NCBI RefSeq assembly: GCF_038095975.1
Contig: NZ_CP146003.1
Span: 496,001 to 560,000 of the forward strand
Reading direction: 5' to 3'
DNA: 64,000 nucleotides
Origin: Mesomycoplasma ovipneumoniae
Lineage (GTDB): Bacteria; Bacillota_I; Bacilli_A; Mycoplasmatales; Metamycoplasmataceae
Every line of letters begins with the position of its first letter. Position 1 is the stretch's first letter. The position numbers and the translations under genes are program-made. The notes below the pieces were generated by a model. The model was not told the DNA's origin. It made no database searches and saw only the letters and a list, made by a program, of their open reading frames with translations. Shown in pieces: positions 1 through 12,600 of the stretch.

Positions 1-2
1 AT

Positions 3-2063
3 ATTATATTAGCAAGTTTTTTGGCACTTATTATTATTTATCCGATTACTTGGTTTTTCATAAATTTATCAAATAATAAATTCACAAGTGAGTTAAATAG
101 TGATTTTATTTTTTATGACGAAGTTGAAAAAAAGGGTTCAAAAAATGAATTTAATAAAAAATTTTTGGCAACTCACGAAAATCAAAATTCTGGTTGAGTA
201 ATCAAAACAGATTTAGTTGACAGTAAAACAAAAAAAATTAATTTCTTCGCTCATACTAAATCACACGCCTTTATTTTAGGAGATACCCGGTCAGGGAAAA
301 CCCAAAAGTTCATTATTCCAACTATAAAATATAATATCCACTTAAAAGATGCGAATAAAAGACCTAATTTAATGATTATCGATCCAAAAGGTGAGCTGTT
401 TACTAGTCTTTCAGAAGAAATTGAAAAACAAGGATATGAAACTGTTTTGCTCGATTTTCAAAATTTAGGGAAGTCAAGGGGGATAAATTTCTTAGCACCT
501 ATTTGAGACAAATTCCATTCTTCTTATAAAAACGAATCTGAAAAACTCCAAAATTATGATGTAGCTTCAAATTGATTGCAAAAAACAATCGAATCGATTC
601 ACGAATGGGACACAAACAGTAAAGATAGTTTCTGACCAAAACAAGCAAAAGAAGTGCTCTATATAATCGGGTGGTATTTGCTTCTTTATTCAAAAGTTGA
701 TCAAAGTTTTACACGAGAAAAATACGTTTTTGCTAATTTTACTTATTTTTTATCGCTTGAAGCTTTCAAGCAAGGATCATGAATTGAAGTTTGCAAAAAT
801 ACTAACAACAAAGAACTCTCAGCATTTTATAATGAAAAAATAGCTCAATTTATCAGTACTAATCCAGATACTCTAACATCAATTTTAGTGAATGCCGCTG
901 GTGCTATTTCAAAATTTAATACTATCGGTCTAAAAATGTTTTCTTCTCAAGATGCCACCGATTTTGATAAATTAATAAAACAATCGGATCCTGAATTTAG
1001 TGATCAATTTGGTGGAAATACTAACCCTTTTGCCTTATTTATAACATTCCAACTTGATTCAAACCTTGGTCAGTTAATGATACCCTCAATTATCAATAAC
1101 TGCTATTCATCACTAATCACAATAGCAAATTCAAAATCTAATCGGCGTAATTTCAGGGATTTTTTGTTTTTAGGGGACGAGTTTGGAAATTTGCCTGCTA
1201 TTTATCAAATGGCAACCAAGATGTCAACTGCTGCTAGCTATGGAATTTATTTTGCATTGGTTTTGCAAAATATTCAACAGCTGGAAAAATATGGTAAAGA
1301 AAGCGACACCATTTTATCAAATTCAGCCTTAAAAATTTATTTTAGGTCTAACGATATTAAATCGCTTGAGACTTTTGCTAAATTCGCTGGCAAAAAAGAC
1401 GTAATTAAAAAAAGTTATAGTCAACCCGCTGATTCGAAAAAAGAGTCAACTTCAAGTTCACTTGCTGAAGAAAATATTATTACTATTAATAAATTGGCAC
1501 AAATGCCACCAGAAGAATCATGAATTTTTATCACAGGACTAAAACCAATTCACGTTAAGTCAAATTTTGCCTATGAAATCTGAAAAGATCCACAAAAAAC
1601 TCTAGAGAGTTTTTATGAGGGTAAAGAAACTTTATTTGATTTTAGCGCAATTGAATTTGACTTTAAAACAAAAGCGAAAAATTTAAAAATAGCGCACTTA
1701 TCAAATAAGGCTAAAAAAACAAGACCTATGACAAATGAAGAAGCAAAAAAAGATAAAAATAATTCAGATAAGCCAGCAAAAATTGAGCCTGATAATAAAA
1801 ATAAGATTTTAAAAAAACGAATTGAATTCCAAAATAAAGATAAAAAAACCGTCGTTTTACCCCAGAGCGGTTCTTCGCATAAAAACACTAAGTCAAAGGA
1901 TAATGATGAAATTCAAAAGTTGATAAACAAAGCAAAACAAGAAATAGAACATGCCCAAAAATTAAAATCAAAAGTAGATACTATTGAAGAAGCAAATCAA
2001 TTAGACAATATTATACAGAAAAATCAAGAAGAACTTAGGACTTTATCACAAAAATTGAAATAA
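3..2063 (+). CDS. traG: TraG/VirD4-type coupling ATPase of the ICE (5' end outside window)
   Basis: Type IV coupling protein: an inner-membrane ATPase that brings the DNA-relaxase complex to the conjugation channel. The frame is open from the window edge to TAA at 2061-2063, with TGA read as Trp. Visible in order: a hydrophobic N-terminal segment, a Walker A loop GDTRSGKT (around 279-302), a Walker B-like LMIIDPKGE (around 373-399), and a second TraG-type motif FLFLGDEFGNLP (around 1163-1198). The last ~150 residues are Lys/Glu-rich, a cytoplasmic coiled-coil-like tail. The start codon lies before the window. The downstream genes are ICE transfer genes in the same direction, which supports the call. 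The family assignment is firm; the exact role is taken from tetrabacterial VirD4/TraG homologues and mycoplasma ICE literature. Confidence 0.9.
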
Positions 2064-2070
2064 AAAAAAG

Positions 2071-2086
2071 AGCCTATAAAGGCTCA
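2071..2086. terminator. short GAGCC/GGCTC hairpin after traG
   Basis: A 5-bp stem GAGCC/GGCTC with a TATAAA loop sits 8 nt after the traG stop. An A run precedes it, so the T-tailed orientation is the minus strand. It is a weak terminator or mRNA 3' structure for traG. Confidence 0.3.
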
Positions 2087-2106
2087 AACTCAAAAACTCA
2101 AATAGT

Positions 2107-2406
2107 AGAAAGGACACCAAATGAGCATAATAGTAAAGGAAGAAACCGTTAATAAACAAACTTATAAAATTAATAATCTTACAAAAATTACAGAAAGGAA
2201 TATTTTACAAATGATCTTAAAAAATCTAAGAAAGGAATTATTAACAAACAACCCTACTAAAAAAATAGAAAGGAGATGTCATCAAATGAACACAACAAAT
2301 ATACAAAAGAGTGGTCATCGGATAACAAAAATAAATAGAGAGGTGTCATCAGCGTATGACCTTACTAAAAGACAAGAAATAGTCATCAGGGAGAAAGGAT
2401 TCATCA
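2107..2406 (+). repeat. Array of AGAAAGGA (SD-like) and GTCATCA motifs upstream of the 2411 gene
   Basis: AGAAAGGA occurs exactly at 2107, 2192, 2229, 2267 and 2392, with a degenerate copy at 2337. Interleaved with it are GTCATCA at 2278, 2345 and 2382, GTCATCG at 2314 and TTCATCA at 2400. Several copies are followed by an ATG (2121, 2211, 2286, 2356, 2411). The pattern could be iterated protein-binding sites, repeated ribosome-entry sites, or both. The gene that follows has a helix-turn-helix-like N-terminal half, which would fit iteron-type autoregulation or an origin, but this is inference. Confidence 0.5.
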
Positions 2407-2420
2407 ACTTATGACAATAG
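2121..2420 (+). CDS. Small Lys/Asn-rich ORF of unclear status in the ICE leader
   Basis: A 99-residue frame that starts with MSIIVKEE behind the SD AGAAAGGA (2107-2114) and reads through one TGA to TAG at 2418-2420, overlapping the next gene by 10 nt. It is basic and low in complexity, with the motif (R/K)E recurring wherever the AGAAAGGA repeats fall in frame. I recognise no domain. It may be a real small ICE protein or only the by-product of the repeated SD sequences; the good SD is the only argument for translation. Confidence 0.3.
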
Positions 2421-3502
2421 AAAATTATACCACAAAAATACAAAAAACAACTGAAAAAACTAAAAAAGTTTTTTGCTCTAATAGTTCTTACCTATTTTAT
2501 ATCTTTTGAGTAATTAGAGATTTTGAATTTAAAAAGAAAGCTAAAAAGAAAGGAGAAACATGCAAATTTTTAGATGTCAGACAAATTCTACAAAAGTTAA
2601 ATGAAAATTGAACAGCAAAAACTTGGAATGCCAAAACTATTTATAAAATTCTAAATTATTTAGTCAAGGAGAATATTATTGAAACCCAAAAAATTGCTAA
2701 TAAACTAATTGTTGTTAGCGTACTAGACTGGAAAAAATATTATATTCCTAAAAAAATACTAGATTTGTGTGTTGGTTTTGAAAATTTAGTTATGGCAAAT
2801 TATTTTAGAGTTTATCAGTATTTGAAAAATTTAGCAATTAGAAATTTCAAATTTTCTAACTGAAAAAATAACGATTTTCAATTAGAAAACTCTTATGCTT
2901 ATTTCCGAAATTTAGGCTTAAGTAATGAAACTATTTCTAAAGCTCTAAAATGATTTGTTGACAATAACATTCAAATTCAATTTGAAAATAAAGTTATCTC
3001 TAAAAAGTGAATTAACAGTGTCAATTTAGACAAAAATACATTTTACAAAGGAATTAAATGTGAAAAACAATTAATTTCTATTAGTTTAAAAAATGTTAAA
3101 AAGACTTTATACAGAGTATATCAAAACAACAAAACTTATTTTTGGTCAAAAAATGTTTTTGAGTGAAAAGTTGCAAAAACAGTAGTTGTCAAAATTAAAA
3201 AAATTTTTGAATACATGATTAAAAGACCTTGTTATTTACTCAAAAAAGCAAAAAAAGGGCTTACATATTTGCCTTGCTGATGCAAAAACAACGGAGCCCA
3301 TCGAGAAATTACTTACAAAATACCAAAATATAAATCCTTTTATCAAGATAAGCGTTTGATTATTCGACATCAAGGTCTGAATTCAGATTTCTGGTGATTC
3401 AAACTTAATTATACGATGAAAAAATTAAAAACCAAATATAACTCAATTTTTAGTATTTCTCCAAAAATCGGCTTACATATGCTTAAGAAAAACTATAAAT
3501 AG
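2411..3502 (+). CDS. Winged-helix-like ICE protein, possible replication or regulatory factor
   Basis: A 363-residue frame from ATG 2411 to TAG 3500-3502, with many TGA(Trp) codons, so it is easily missed with the standard code. The start follows the SD AGAAAGGA at 2392-2399. Residues ~45-100 contain a pattern of short helices followed by YKILNYLVKENIIETQKI and a beta-type stretch, which resembles a winged-helix DNA-binding unit. A second similar unit (YFRNLGLSNETISKALKWF) follows at about residues 160-180. The C-terminal half is rich in Lys and aromatic residues. Two HTH-like units behind iterated short motifs recall plasmid replication initiators, but I cannot match it to a named family. 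It lies between traG and the pilin-like gene, as an ICE accessory gene. Confidence 0.6.
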
Positions 3503-3534
3503 TTTTATATGTATTAAATACAAAAGGAGTAGAA

Positions 3535-3720
3535 ATGAAAAAAGAAAATAATCTATCTGTTTTACAAGAAAAGCTAAAAATTTTACAAAGTTCAGATACT
3601 CAGATTTTAAAAGATCTAAAAAAATTACTTTTAACTGAACTTGAAGCTGAAGTTACAACACGAAAACAACAAATTGAGCTTATTGATAAATTACTTAAAA
3701 ACAAAGAAAAACATATTTAA
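3535..3720 (+). CDS. Small coiled-coil protein, ICE
   Basis: A 61-residue, highly charged, helical protein of unknown function. Its SD is strong (AAAAGGAG just before the ATG). Heptad-like spacing of Leu/Ile runs through the whole chain, so a short coiled coil is likely. It lies 32 nt after the winged-helix-like gene and 23 nt before the pilin-like gene and is probably co-transcribed with them. Confidence 0.6.
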   Translation: MKKENNLSVLQEKLKILQSSDTQILKDLKKLLLTELEAEVTTRKQQIELIDKLLKNKEKHI

Positions 3721-3743
3721 AACATATTTAAAAAGGAATTAAA

Positions 3744-4157
3744 ATGAATTTTATTAGTTTATTTCAACAACAAGTACAACAGAACGGACTTGATGGAGTC
3801 AAAAATGCGGTTAATAATTTATCTTCAAACACACTAAGTTTTTTAACCATTATTTTCGGCTCATTAGTAGGAATTGTAGGCGCTGCAATGATAATTTATA
3901 TTATCGTTTTATTATTACAAGCAAAGTTTGCTGGACTTGATAAGAAACAACAAATTTATAAAAAGCTAAAATCAGGAATATTGATTATTGGTGTAATTGT
4001 AATTTTATTAGTTGCAGGAGCTTCAATCACCGCAGCGCTAAATAATTTGTGATCTTCTTTTGGAAATGATGTTCAAAAAATTATAAAACCCGGAGAAGGA
4101 AGCGCTCAAGCTGCGCAAGCGATAACCCAAATAGTGCAAAATATAGGTTATTTTTAG
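3744..4157 (+). CDS. Pilin-like conjugal transfer protein (Mbov_0395 type, VirB2/TrbC-like topology)
   Basis: A 137-residue protein with two long hydrophobic segments (about residues 30-55 and 75-100) separated by a short basic loop (KFAGLDKKQQIYKKLK). It follows an SD AAAAGGAATT. The frame reads a TGA as Trp after residue 102 and stops at TAG 4155-4157. Small size, two membrane helices and a place just before a polytopic membrane protein and the VirB4-type ATPase match the VirB2-VirB6-VirB4 order of type IV secretion systems. The gene order equals that of the M. bovis ICE genes named Mbov_0395 to 0397. The pilin role is inference from topology and position. Confidence 0.7.
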
Positions 4158-4178
4158 TTTAGTTATTTAAGGCAAAAA

Positions 4179-5993
4179 ATGTTTGGTGGAATAATAAACA
4201 CGGTTGCTTATGGTATTTTTTCCGGATTATGATATTTATTATGTTGGTTTCCACTAACAATAATAAATGTTATTACAACACTATTTGGCGCAATTAACTT
4301 CAATTTATTTAAAGGAATATTCTTCGGACAACAAGAAGTCGATGTTAATAAAATTCCTGTTGCTTTCTGAATTTTTGTTGGTTTATCTGCTGGTGCGCTT
4401 GTTTTTTTAATTTTCTATCGATTGTTAAAAGGATTTTTCTACAACCAAGAGCAAAAAACAGGTCAGTCTGAAATCAAAAGCATAATTCTAAAAACTATTT
4501 CCGCTATTTTTTTTCCAATTTTATTTGTAGGTTTTTTATTTATTGTTCTTGTCGGGACAAACATAGTATTAATGGAAATTAAAGCTAGTTTTAGTGAGAA
4601 TCAAAACTTAAATGTATCGTTAATTCGAGGGGCGACAGGTGATTTAAAATTAACACCAGAAGATATTAAATCGCTAGCAAAAGGAAATGTAGTTAGTTAT
4701 AATACTTACACCGGTTTTGAATGAGGACAAGGCGCAAAACTTATTTTATTAGTACTAATTTCAAGTTTAACGATTGCTTGAATACTAGGAACAACACTAA
4801 CAAGCCTAGTAGCAAATATTGCTCAAATGTTTTATCAATTACTCTTATTGCCGGTGTTTTCAATTTCGCAACTAACCGATGATGGGAAATTATTTAAGAA
4901 GTATTTAAACGGTTTTTGAGCAAAGTTTTGGGTGGTTGTCATTTATCAATTATCGTTTTTATTCTTCTTTGTCTGAACAGAGTATTCAATAAATGCCTGA
5001 GATTTTATCAAAACTAGCGATACTGATTTTGGCGGATTAGCTAATTGAATATTAAGTTTCGTGTTTAGTTTAATTATGATTCTTGGTGGTGGTATAGCAA
5101 TAAAAACAATTTCGCAAGAGTTTGCCGGTTATTTCGGAGGTGAAGGATTTATTCGAAGTCAGCAAGAATGGGCAAATCGCACAGCTGTGGGGGTTTCAGC
5201 AACTGCCGGTCTATTAGCAACAGCACCAACGCTTGGACGAAAAATATTTAGAAAAGGTGCAAGGCTAACAGGATTTTATGATTCAGCCAAAGCCCAGATC
5301 AAAGATGATTATAGAGCTGGTCGAATTAATAACACCGAAAGAAAACTAAGGCTGAATGAACTGGCTAATAGAAAAGTGGAATTAGGTCAAACGTTCAGGC
5401 AAGGGTGAGAGAAAAGCAAAGATATACAGGGTAACAAATTCACAAAACCTATAAAAAGACTATGAGCCGCAAAAGAAGCTTTTAAAGAAAGCAAGGATAT
5501 GGGAATTATCGAAGGAAAAATGTATGATATTTCCAAAAAGCGTTCTAAATGAGCAGATCGAAAACATGAAGAAGCTGCAAAAAATTTAAGTGATGTAAAT
5601 CAACAAATGCCCAAAATAGATCCAAATGATGAAAATCAAAAGCAAAACTGAAGTTCACAATGGGCTGAAGCGGTTGTAAAAGAGAATGAAGCTTCCAAAA
5701 ACAAAGAAAAACGGCAAGCGAAGTTTGCAAAAAGATCAAAAAATTTATACAATACAGTTCAGATCCCTGTTTCATATAGAGATAGTGATTATCGCAAGCA
5801 AGATTCTTATAAAAAATCTTATGATTATAAAATTGTAGACAAGCCTATTGAAGATGCCAAAAAAAGAGAAGAAAGCAAAGAAAATCAAGAAAAAAGAACT
5901 GAAGCATTAGAACAAGAATCTAAAAATAAAGAGCAAAATAATAATATAAGCCAAGAAAAAAAGGAAAAAAATGAAAAAACAAATTCAAAATAA
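4179..5993 (+). CDS. Polytopic ICE membrane protein (Mbov_0396 type, VirB6-like)
   Basis: A 604-residue protein assembled across several TGA(Trp) codons. The first ~320 residues hold at least six hydrophobic segments; the last ~260 are a Lys/Glu/Asn-rich, helical cytoplasmic tail ending in NEKTNSK. The start ATG 4179 lies 21 nt after the pilin-like gene. The 3' end overlaps the traE start by 23 nt (ATG 5971, TAA 5991-5993), so the two are probably translationally coupled. It is likely the membrane channel component of the transfer machine. The VirB6 comparison rests on topology and gene order, not on a visible sequence motif. Confidence 0.75.
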
Positions 5994-8673
5994 GGCCATA
6001 TCAAAAATCAATTTACATATTTTTCGAAACTTTAATATTTGAGACTTGCTAGTCTTATCTGCTATTATTATTTTAGCCTTAATTTTTGGTTTTGCAATTG
6101 ATCCTGATTTAAATTTTTTGGTTAAACTCTTAATTATGATTTTGTTTTTTGCTTTTGTCGGGCTTCCTTTATTATTTAATTTCCCGTCACAAAAAGCACG
6201 TGGTTGACAGATACTAATAAATTGGCTTCGTTTTATTTCAATGCCAAAAAAATACTTAATTAGTGCAAGTGGTTCGAATAACACAAAAGCGCTGATACCT
6301 TATAAAGGGATAAAAAATAATTATCTTTTTAATGGAAAATCGTATGTAGGGGGTCTAAAAATCCAAGGTATTGATATTTTTGCCTACGATCTTGATACCC
6401 AAGCTTCCATATTTAATAACTTTGACAAGATTATTAATAATATAAATAAAAAGATTTCTATTGTTAAAATAGCAGTTAAGAATGATATCGAAGAAAATCA
6501 AAAGTTTTTAGAAAAGCAATTCGAGTCTTGTAAAGTCAATGCTAACGAAGAAATTTGTGAAGCCTATTATGAAGACTTAAATTTAACTTTTGAAGGTCAG
6601 TTAAAATTTAACTACTTTTTAATTATTTATGGATTTGAAATTAAAGAACTTGACTTAGAAATATTACAAATTAAATCCCAATTATCGCAAATGGAAATTC
6701 AAGCGGAGAAATTAAAAGTTGAAGAACTTTTAGATGTATGTTTAAAAATTTTGAATTCAAATGATCGAATTGATAAAGACTTTGCCAAAGAAATAGTTGA
6801 GCAGTCAAAAGATTTAGAACAACTTGCTAAAACAAATCCAAAAATGTACGGTCAAAAATCAAGTGAAATTGCTAGCAAATTACAATCAATTTTTGCTTTA
6901 GATGAAATCCAGTGACATTCAAAATACTTTAAGTCTAATAATAAACTATTTTCAATTCAATCCGTTTCTGAACTACCCCTAGAGCTGCCACCATACTGGG
7001 CAAATGCTTTTTTTAATTCCGATTCAAATATAGTTTGAAACATCGAAAAAATGTCTGACAAAGAAAAAGAAAAGATCCTTAATAAAGCACACAATATTTT
7101 AGCTTTAAATCAAACAGATCAAACCAGAAACGTTCTATTAAAAAGAAAAACCGAATTTGAACAACAAGCCTTAGAAAATGTAGTTGATGTAGCCGCAAGT
7201 GGGCAGAACCTTTTTTATTCAACATTTTTATTTGTAAATTGCGCAGATTCAAGAGAAGAATTAGATACCTTAGAATATACCAACATAAATTTAATTAAAT
7301 CTATTAACGCTATTCCTTTTTCATTACGTTTTAAACAATTATTTGCTTATTTAAATATATTTTTTGCCCAAACCGATAACTTAAAAGAATATATTGAAAT
7401 GCCAGGCAATAATATAGCCTGAGGATTTCCCTTTACAACACGCGAATTTAATGACAATAATTATAATACCTTAGGGTTAAATTTCTATGATAACACACCC
7501 TTATTTTTTGATCAGTTTTACCAAAAAGGCGTAAGAAAAAATTCAAATTTGTTCATTTTAGGAACAAGTGGATCAGGTAAAACAACAATTACAAAAAAAC
7601 TAATAACTTATAATAAAGCAATAGGAAACTCTGTTATTGTTCTTGATCCACAAAACGAGTATTGAAAAATAGGTCAAAAATTAGGAGCAAATGTTGTTCA
7701 CTTAAATTCTAGCGGACAGTCGATTTTTAACCCATTGCAAATTAGAAAAGTTTTTAATCCATCAAAAGATGATCAAATTAGTAATTCTGACTTAATAGCA
7801 CTTAATTTAGCAAAACTTGAAACTTTTTTCCAGATAGTATTTCCTAATCTTAATAATACATCACTAATAGCAATTATAAGTAGTGTTAAAAAGCTTTATG
7901 ATTATTTTGGCTTTTATGAGTATGAAGGTGATATCACAAAGCTTGAAAATCAAGACTTTCCATTAATTAGTGATTTAATTAAAGTTATAAAAAAAAGCGA
8001 ATTTAGTTACTTATCAGATATCGAAAAAGAAATTATTATTGCTAATTTTGAAGCTAATTTTGATCATTCTTCAATTTTGGGGAGGATGTTTAACGGGTAT
8101 TCAAACACCAAAGACTTAGATTCTAACTTTACTATTTTTAATGTTGCTGCCTTAATGAATTTAGAAAAACGGGTATATCAAGCGGCCTTTTTCTTAGCGC
8201 TATCATTTATTCAAGGTCAGATTTCAGATTTTTATCATAAAACCGATAAAAAAATAATGCTAATCGTTGATGAAGGGCATAAATTCATTGATGAGACAAA
8301 TTTATTTGCCTTAAACTTTTTATTTGATACGGCCAAAACAATAAGAAAATACAATGGTGCCTTGGTCATAACAACGCAAAACCCTGGCGATTTTGCAATT
8401 AGCGGAGAAGCTGCAAGAAAATCTGAGGCTATTATTGAAAACTGTCAGTACTCAATATTTTTTAATTTAAAATCAAAAGATATCGAAAAAATTGATACGT
8501 TATATAGAAACGTTGGTGGTCTTTCTGATGAGGAAAAAAATTTTATTAATTTGGCACAAATTGGTGAATTTTTACTAACAGTAAATACAATTGATCGGTT
8601 CAAGCTACGAGCTTATTTTAACGAAGTCGAAAAACAATATTTCTTCGATAAAGGAGATAGAGCCAATGTTTAG
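5971..8673 (+). CDS. traE: TraE/VirB4-type conjugal transfer ATPase (Mbov_0397 type)
   Basis: A 900-residue ATPase that powers the ICE type IV secretion apparatus at the membrane. The N-terminus carries two membrane helices (about residues 25-45 and 50-70). Walker [16 protein letters not shown] is encoded around 7560, about residue 535. Walker B IMLIVDEGHKFID is encoded around 8258. TTQNPGDF and a conserved ENCQYSIFFNLK follow, as in VirB4/TraE/TrbE proteins. The start ATG 5971 has the SD AAAAAAAGGAAA and lies inside the end of the preceding gene. The stop TAG 8671-8673 overlaps the next start. This is the best-conserved ICE gene here and looks intact. Confidence 0.92.
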
Positions 8674-9607
8674 TCAAAATTCAGGAGAAAAAAATGAATA
8701 TCAGGAGGAAAACATGAACGAATTTGAAGAAAAAGAACTCAGCACAAATTTCCAATTTTCAAGCGATCAACTCAAAGATTTAATTAAATCAGTGGTTGTC
8801 GGTATTAACGATACTAAAGTCAAAGGTACCAAGTCTAAAAAAACAAAAAAAATAAAAACCAAAGTAAAAGAAAAATTTAATGCTGAAGTTCCTTCCTTTA
8901 CACTAAAATTTTCAGAGAAAAATGAAGCAAAAATAATAAATAATTTTAGAACTCAGGCCGTAGCTAAAAAAGAAAATCCAAATAAGCTCTTAAAATATTT
9001 AATTTTAAACACGCTTACATCAGAAAATACACTTAAATATTATTCAGCGCTCAAAAACGATATTTATTATTCGCTAAGAAAAGCAGTTTATACCTCCCTT
9101 TCGCCTTTTTATTTAAGGCTTGAAGAATATAATATGCTGCTTGAACATAAATATGATACCCTAAATAAAAAATTTAATGTAATAATCAACCTTTTATTAG
9201 ATGTGCTTGGCAAAAGCCAGTTTGATATTAATATCAAATTAGATGATGTCTATATTTTTAATGAATTAAAGCAAAAACAAGAACAAGAATATCTTCTCTT
9301 GAAAAAGAAAAATCAGGCAAGAAAAAAAGAAATCTATGAAAGTTACAAAAATTATTTATTAACTGAACAAGTCGATCAGATTATTAATGACGAAGACCAA
9401 TTAATTGCCCGACCAACTAGTCTGCGAAAAATAAAATCGATATTAAAAGAAAGTTACGAGCCTAATTTTTCCAATTTAGAGCAGTCTGATGAAGTAGAAA
9501 AACAATCCCAAAGTGAGAATATAAATATAGATAAAAGTCAAGGTGAAAATATAAATATAGTTAAACAAGAAGAACAAATAAGTCAAAAAGAAGAAAAAGA
9601 GGTTTAA
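8666..9607 (+). CDS. ICE protein of unknown function (Mbov_0398 type), coiled-coil tail
   Basis: A 313-residue cytoplasmic-looking protein with no membrane helix. An N-terminal acidic stretch precedes a Lys-rich block (TKSKKTKKIKTKVK), a helical middle part (residues ~80-200), and a Gln/Lys-rich coiled coil that includes a near-repeat SENINIDKSQGENINIVKQ close to the C-terminus. Two starts are possible: ATG 8666, with SD AAGGAGAT, overlapping traE by 8 nt, and ATG 8714, with a better SD AGGAGGAAA. I give the longer form. It sits between traE and the giant surface protein, the position of Mbov_0398-type genes. Confidence 0.65.
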   Translation: MFSQNSGEKNEYQEENMNEFEEKELSTNFQFSSDQLKDLIKSVVVGINDTKVKGTKSKKTKKIKTKVKEKFNAEVPSFTLKFSEKNEAKIINNFRTQAVAKKENPNKLLKYLILNTLTSENTLKYYSALKNDIYYSLRKAVYTSLSPFYLRLEEYNMLLEHKYDTLNKKFNVIINLLLDVLGKSQFDINIKLDDVYIFNELKQKQEQEYLLLKKKNQARKKEIYESYKNYLLTEQVDQIINDEDQLIARPTSLRKIKSILKESYEPNFSNLEQSDEVEKQSQSENINIDKSQGENINIVKQEEQISQKEEKEV

Positions 9608-9608
9608 A

Positions 9609-12600
9609 ATGACAAAAACAACTAAAAAGTTAAGTAAAATTTTTTTAATTTTAACTCCATTTTCATCCTTAGTTTTTTTACAATCGGCAACCTACGAGTT
9701 GCCTGTTTATAATAATTCAGAGATTAAGAAAGATAGGGTTTGGGTCGTAAAACCCGACAAAACATATAATTTTACCAAAGAAATTGACAATTTTGATTTT
9801 GACCTTAAACAACAAACCCGAAATTGGGAAATTTTCGTTGGTGTTGATCCCGTTTATGATGAAACTGACCGAGAAGAAGTTATTGCCGGCCAACGAGAAC
9901 AAAAAGTCGCATTTTCAAAAAATTGATTTACAACTGAAACTCTCGAACACACGGGCAATGCTTTTGACAGTACTTGTGAACGAACGGGGTATAATTGTGG
10001 TGGTCATTATTGAAAGAAAAAAACTGTTCCAGATGGTGTGTATGATAAAAACCATAAACATAACCAATCAATCCCTGACAACAATTTTGAAATTGATCTC
10101 GAAGATATTGAACATGATGAGTATGGTTTGAATAGTTTAAGTGATGATAGCAAATTTACTGATTTTTTTAATTTGTTTTATGTAGGGCTACGTGATGTCA
10201 ACGACCGCGGAATAATAAAACACCATCGGATATTTGAAGGCTTGGGTGCTGGACTTAAAAAAGAATTTAAGAGCGATCAACAACAAGGATTTAATCTAAA
10301 AAAAATTAAATTAAGTTTTAAGTATACTGTTAAAGATGAAAAAATAACAAAATTAAGTGTTACAATTAGTGCGTTTGTAGAAAGAAAAAATGAAGAAGAT
10401 AGAAATAACGAACAAAGCGCAGCCCTAGCAAAATATTTCTCAGATCTACAAAGTTCTTTTAAAAAAGATTTTCCCGATCAATACGTAATTTCCACTGACT
10501 CTGGAGCTAGTCGTGGAATTCTTGCTCCAAAACCAGTTAAAACAACTAGTGATACAAATGTCGCCACCTTAAAGTCAAATCGCGAGTATTGAGTTGAAAC
10601 ATTAAATAATTGGTGAGAAAAAGCTGCTAAAACAAACGATAGTACTATACCATATAGCGCTGAATATAGATGATCTTATTGACCTAGTTCGGGAGATATA
10701 GCTCAGGTATGAGTTGAATTTGTCGATCCATTAGATAAGCAAAGAAAAAAGTTTTGATTATCTAACCCCGATGACGCTAGTAAATGACCAACTCAGTGAA
10801 AACCGACTAAATTCTTTTTACAAAGAGAATTTTCATCACGACTAGAACTAATTCCGTCAACGGTTCTAAAATATAATGAAAAATTAAAAAGACTTGTTCG
10901 AACAAAAGCAGAGAGAAAACAAATTCAAGCAAACCAACAACCAAATAGTTCAACTAGTCAAACCGCTACACCAACTAATGATCAAGCAAACGTATATGGT
11001 GGTGAATTTGAGTTTGTTGGTGACGTTAAAGTAAAATTTAACGGAGCAAAAGACAATTCAGAAGTTTTGTTTGTTAATGGCAAAAAAATTGATGTTCTTG
11101 ACAATCAGTTTGAAACTGTGCTACAAGATCTAAGACTCGAACAAAAAGAAAATGGTGCAACCAATAAATACAAAATCGAAATTAAAAAATTTAAAAAAGA
11201 CAAAAGCGAAGTTGAAAAATCTTATTCAATTGATTTGGTTACAAAATCTGTTGTTAATGTACTACAAGGAAAATGATTTGGTTGAGATCCTGAGAAAAAT
11301 TTAAATCAGAAAAAATTAATTAGTCAGTATTTATTGGATGACTCTGGAAATGAAATCGTTGGTCAAGATGGGAAAAAATTAGAAAATCCTAAATATGATC
11401 CTAATATCGATCCGCAAACTGGAACAAAAAAACAAATTCTATGGGTTAAAAATAATGGAAGCGACCTAAGTGATAATATATTTTATCAAGACAATACTAT
11501 TGGCAATGGATTTATTGCTGAGGCAGCGGTAGCTGGCAAAGGGATAAATACAACTTTTTCTCAGAATTTCCAAGACGACAAAGCCACTGTTAAAAGATAT
11601 AAAATAGATCAAAATCAAAAAAAGAAATTTACACTTGCGCCTAATGTAACTACTTTTTCATCAAGTCCAAGTAATAAAGACGGTCAAGATCCTAAAATAA
11701 CCAATAACGAACTCGAATATTTCTCAAATTCCGGACTTTGATTGTATAGAGCTGGTTACGAAACTGATCAACAAGCTTTTAAGTTATTTTTAATTGGCGA
11801 TAACGATAATACAAAACTATTTTCAGATATAGTTGACTCAGAGGTTTATATCCCATTTTGGCAATCGCCAGCAGGTAAAAAATTAGAAAAATATTTAATT
11901 AAGGTCAGAGGCTTTAATAATAAATATATCGAAAACCTAAGTTATGAAAAACTTATAGCCCATTGGAAGTCTTATATTAACTATAAGTACGATAAGGGTG
12001 AAATTCAAGACCCTATTAGTAGTATTATCTCAAAAACAATTGACCAAGCATTAGAAAAACATTTAAAAGAACTAACAAATATTAACTTTTTAAGTGGTCA
12101 AACAATTAAACTACAAGGTTTAGATTTTAGTGGAATTGAACAGTATCTAACAGATGAGCAAAAAGCTAAATTAAAAGATATTAGTATAACGCCATTTAAA
12201 AATGGTCAAAACTGAGCATTTCAAGTTGACTCTGATTTTAGGCAAACACTAGGTTTAAACGGCGGTGTTTTTGAGTTTCCAGGACTAAAAACCGATCGAG
12301 AACTTAAAGATTTAAAGTCTACAAAAAAAGAAATTAAGGTTGATGGCTTAGAACAAAAAGTCCAAGAATTAGTGAATAAATATGTCTTTGTGAGTCCCAA
12401 AGAACTTGTCAATCGAGTATCAATTTTGGTTAATTCAGAGGTTGGCAGTGAAAATGTCGCGACAATTAGTTGAACAACCGAAGACGGAGTTTTTGAGGTT
12501 GAATTAGTAACTGATGGCGAACATTTTATCGCAAAAGATCAATTTAAATTTAATTTAAAACAATTACAACAACAAGCCCAAGACAACTACGATGTATTCA

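Noticed and set aside
888..1523. Apparent fragmentation of traG, lipoprotein and other genes into separate ORFs
   Set aside because: The breaks are TGA codons in one frame, which encode Trp in mycoplasmas; the genes are intact.
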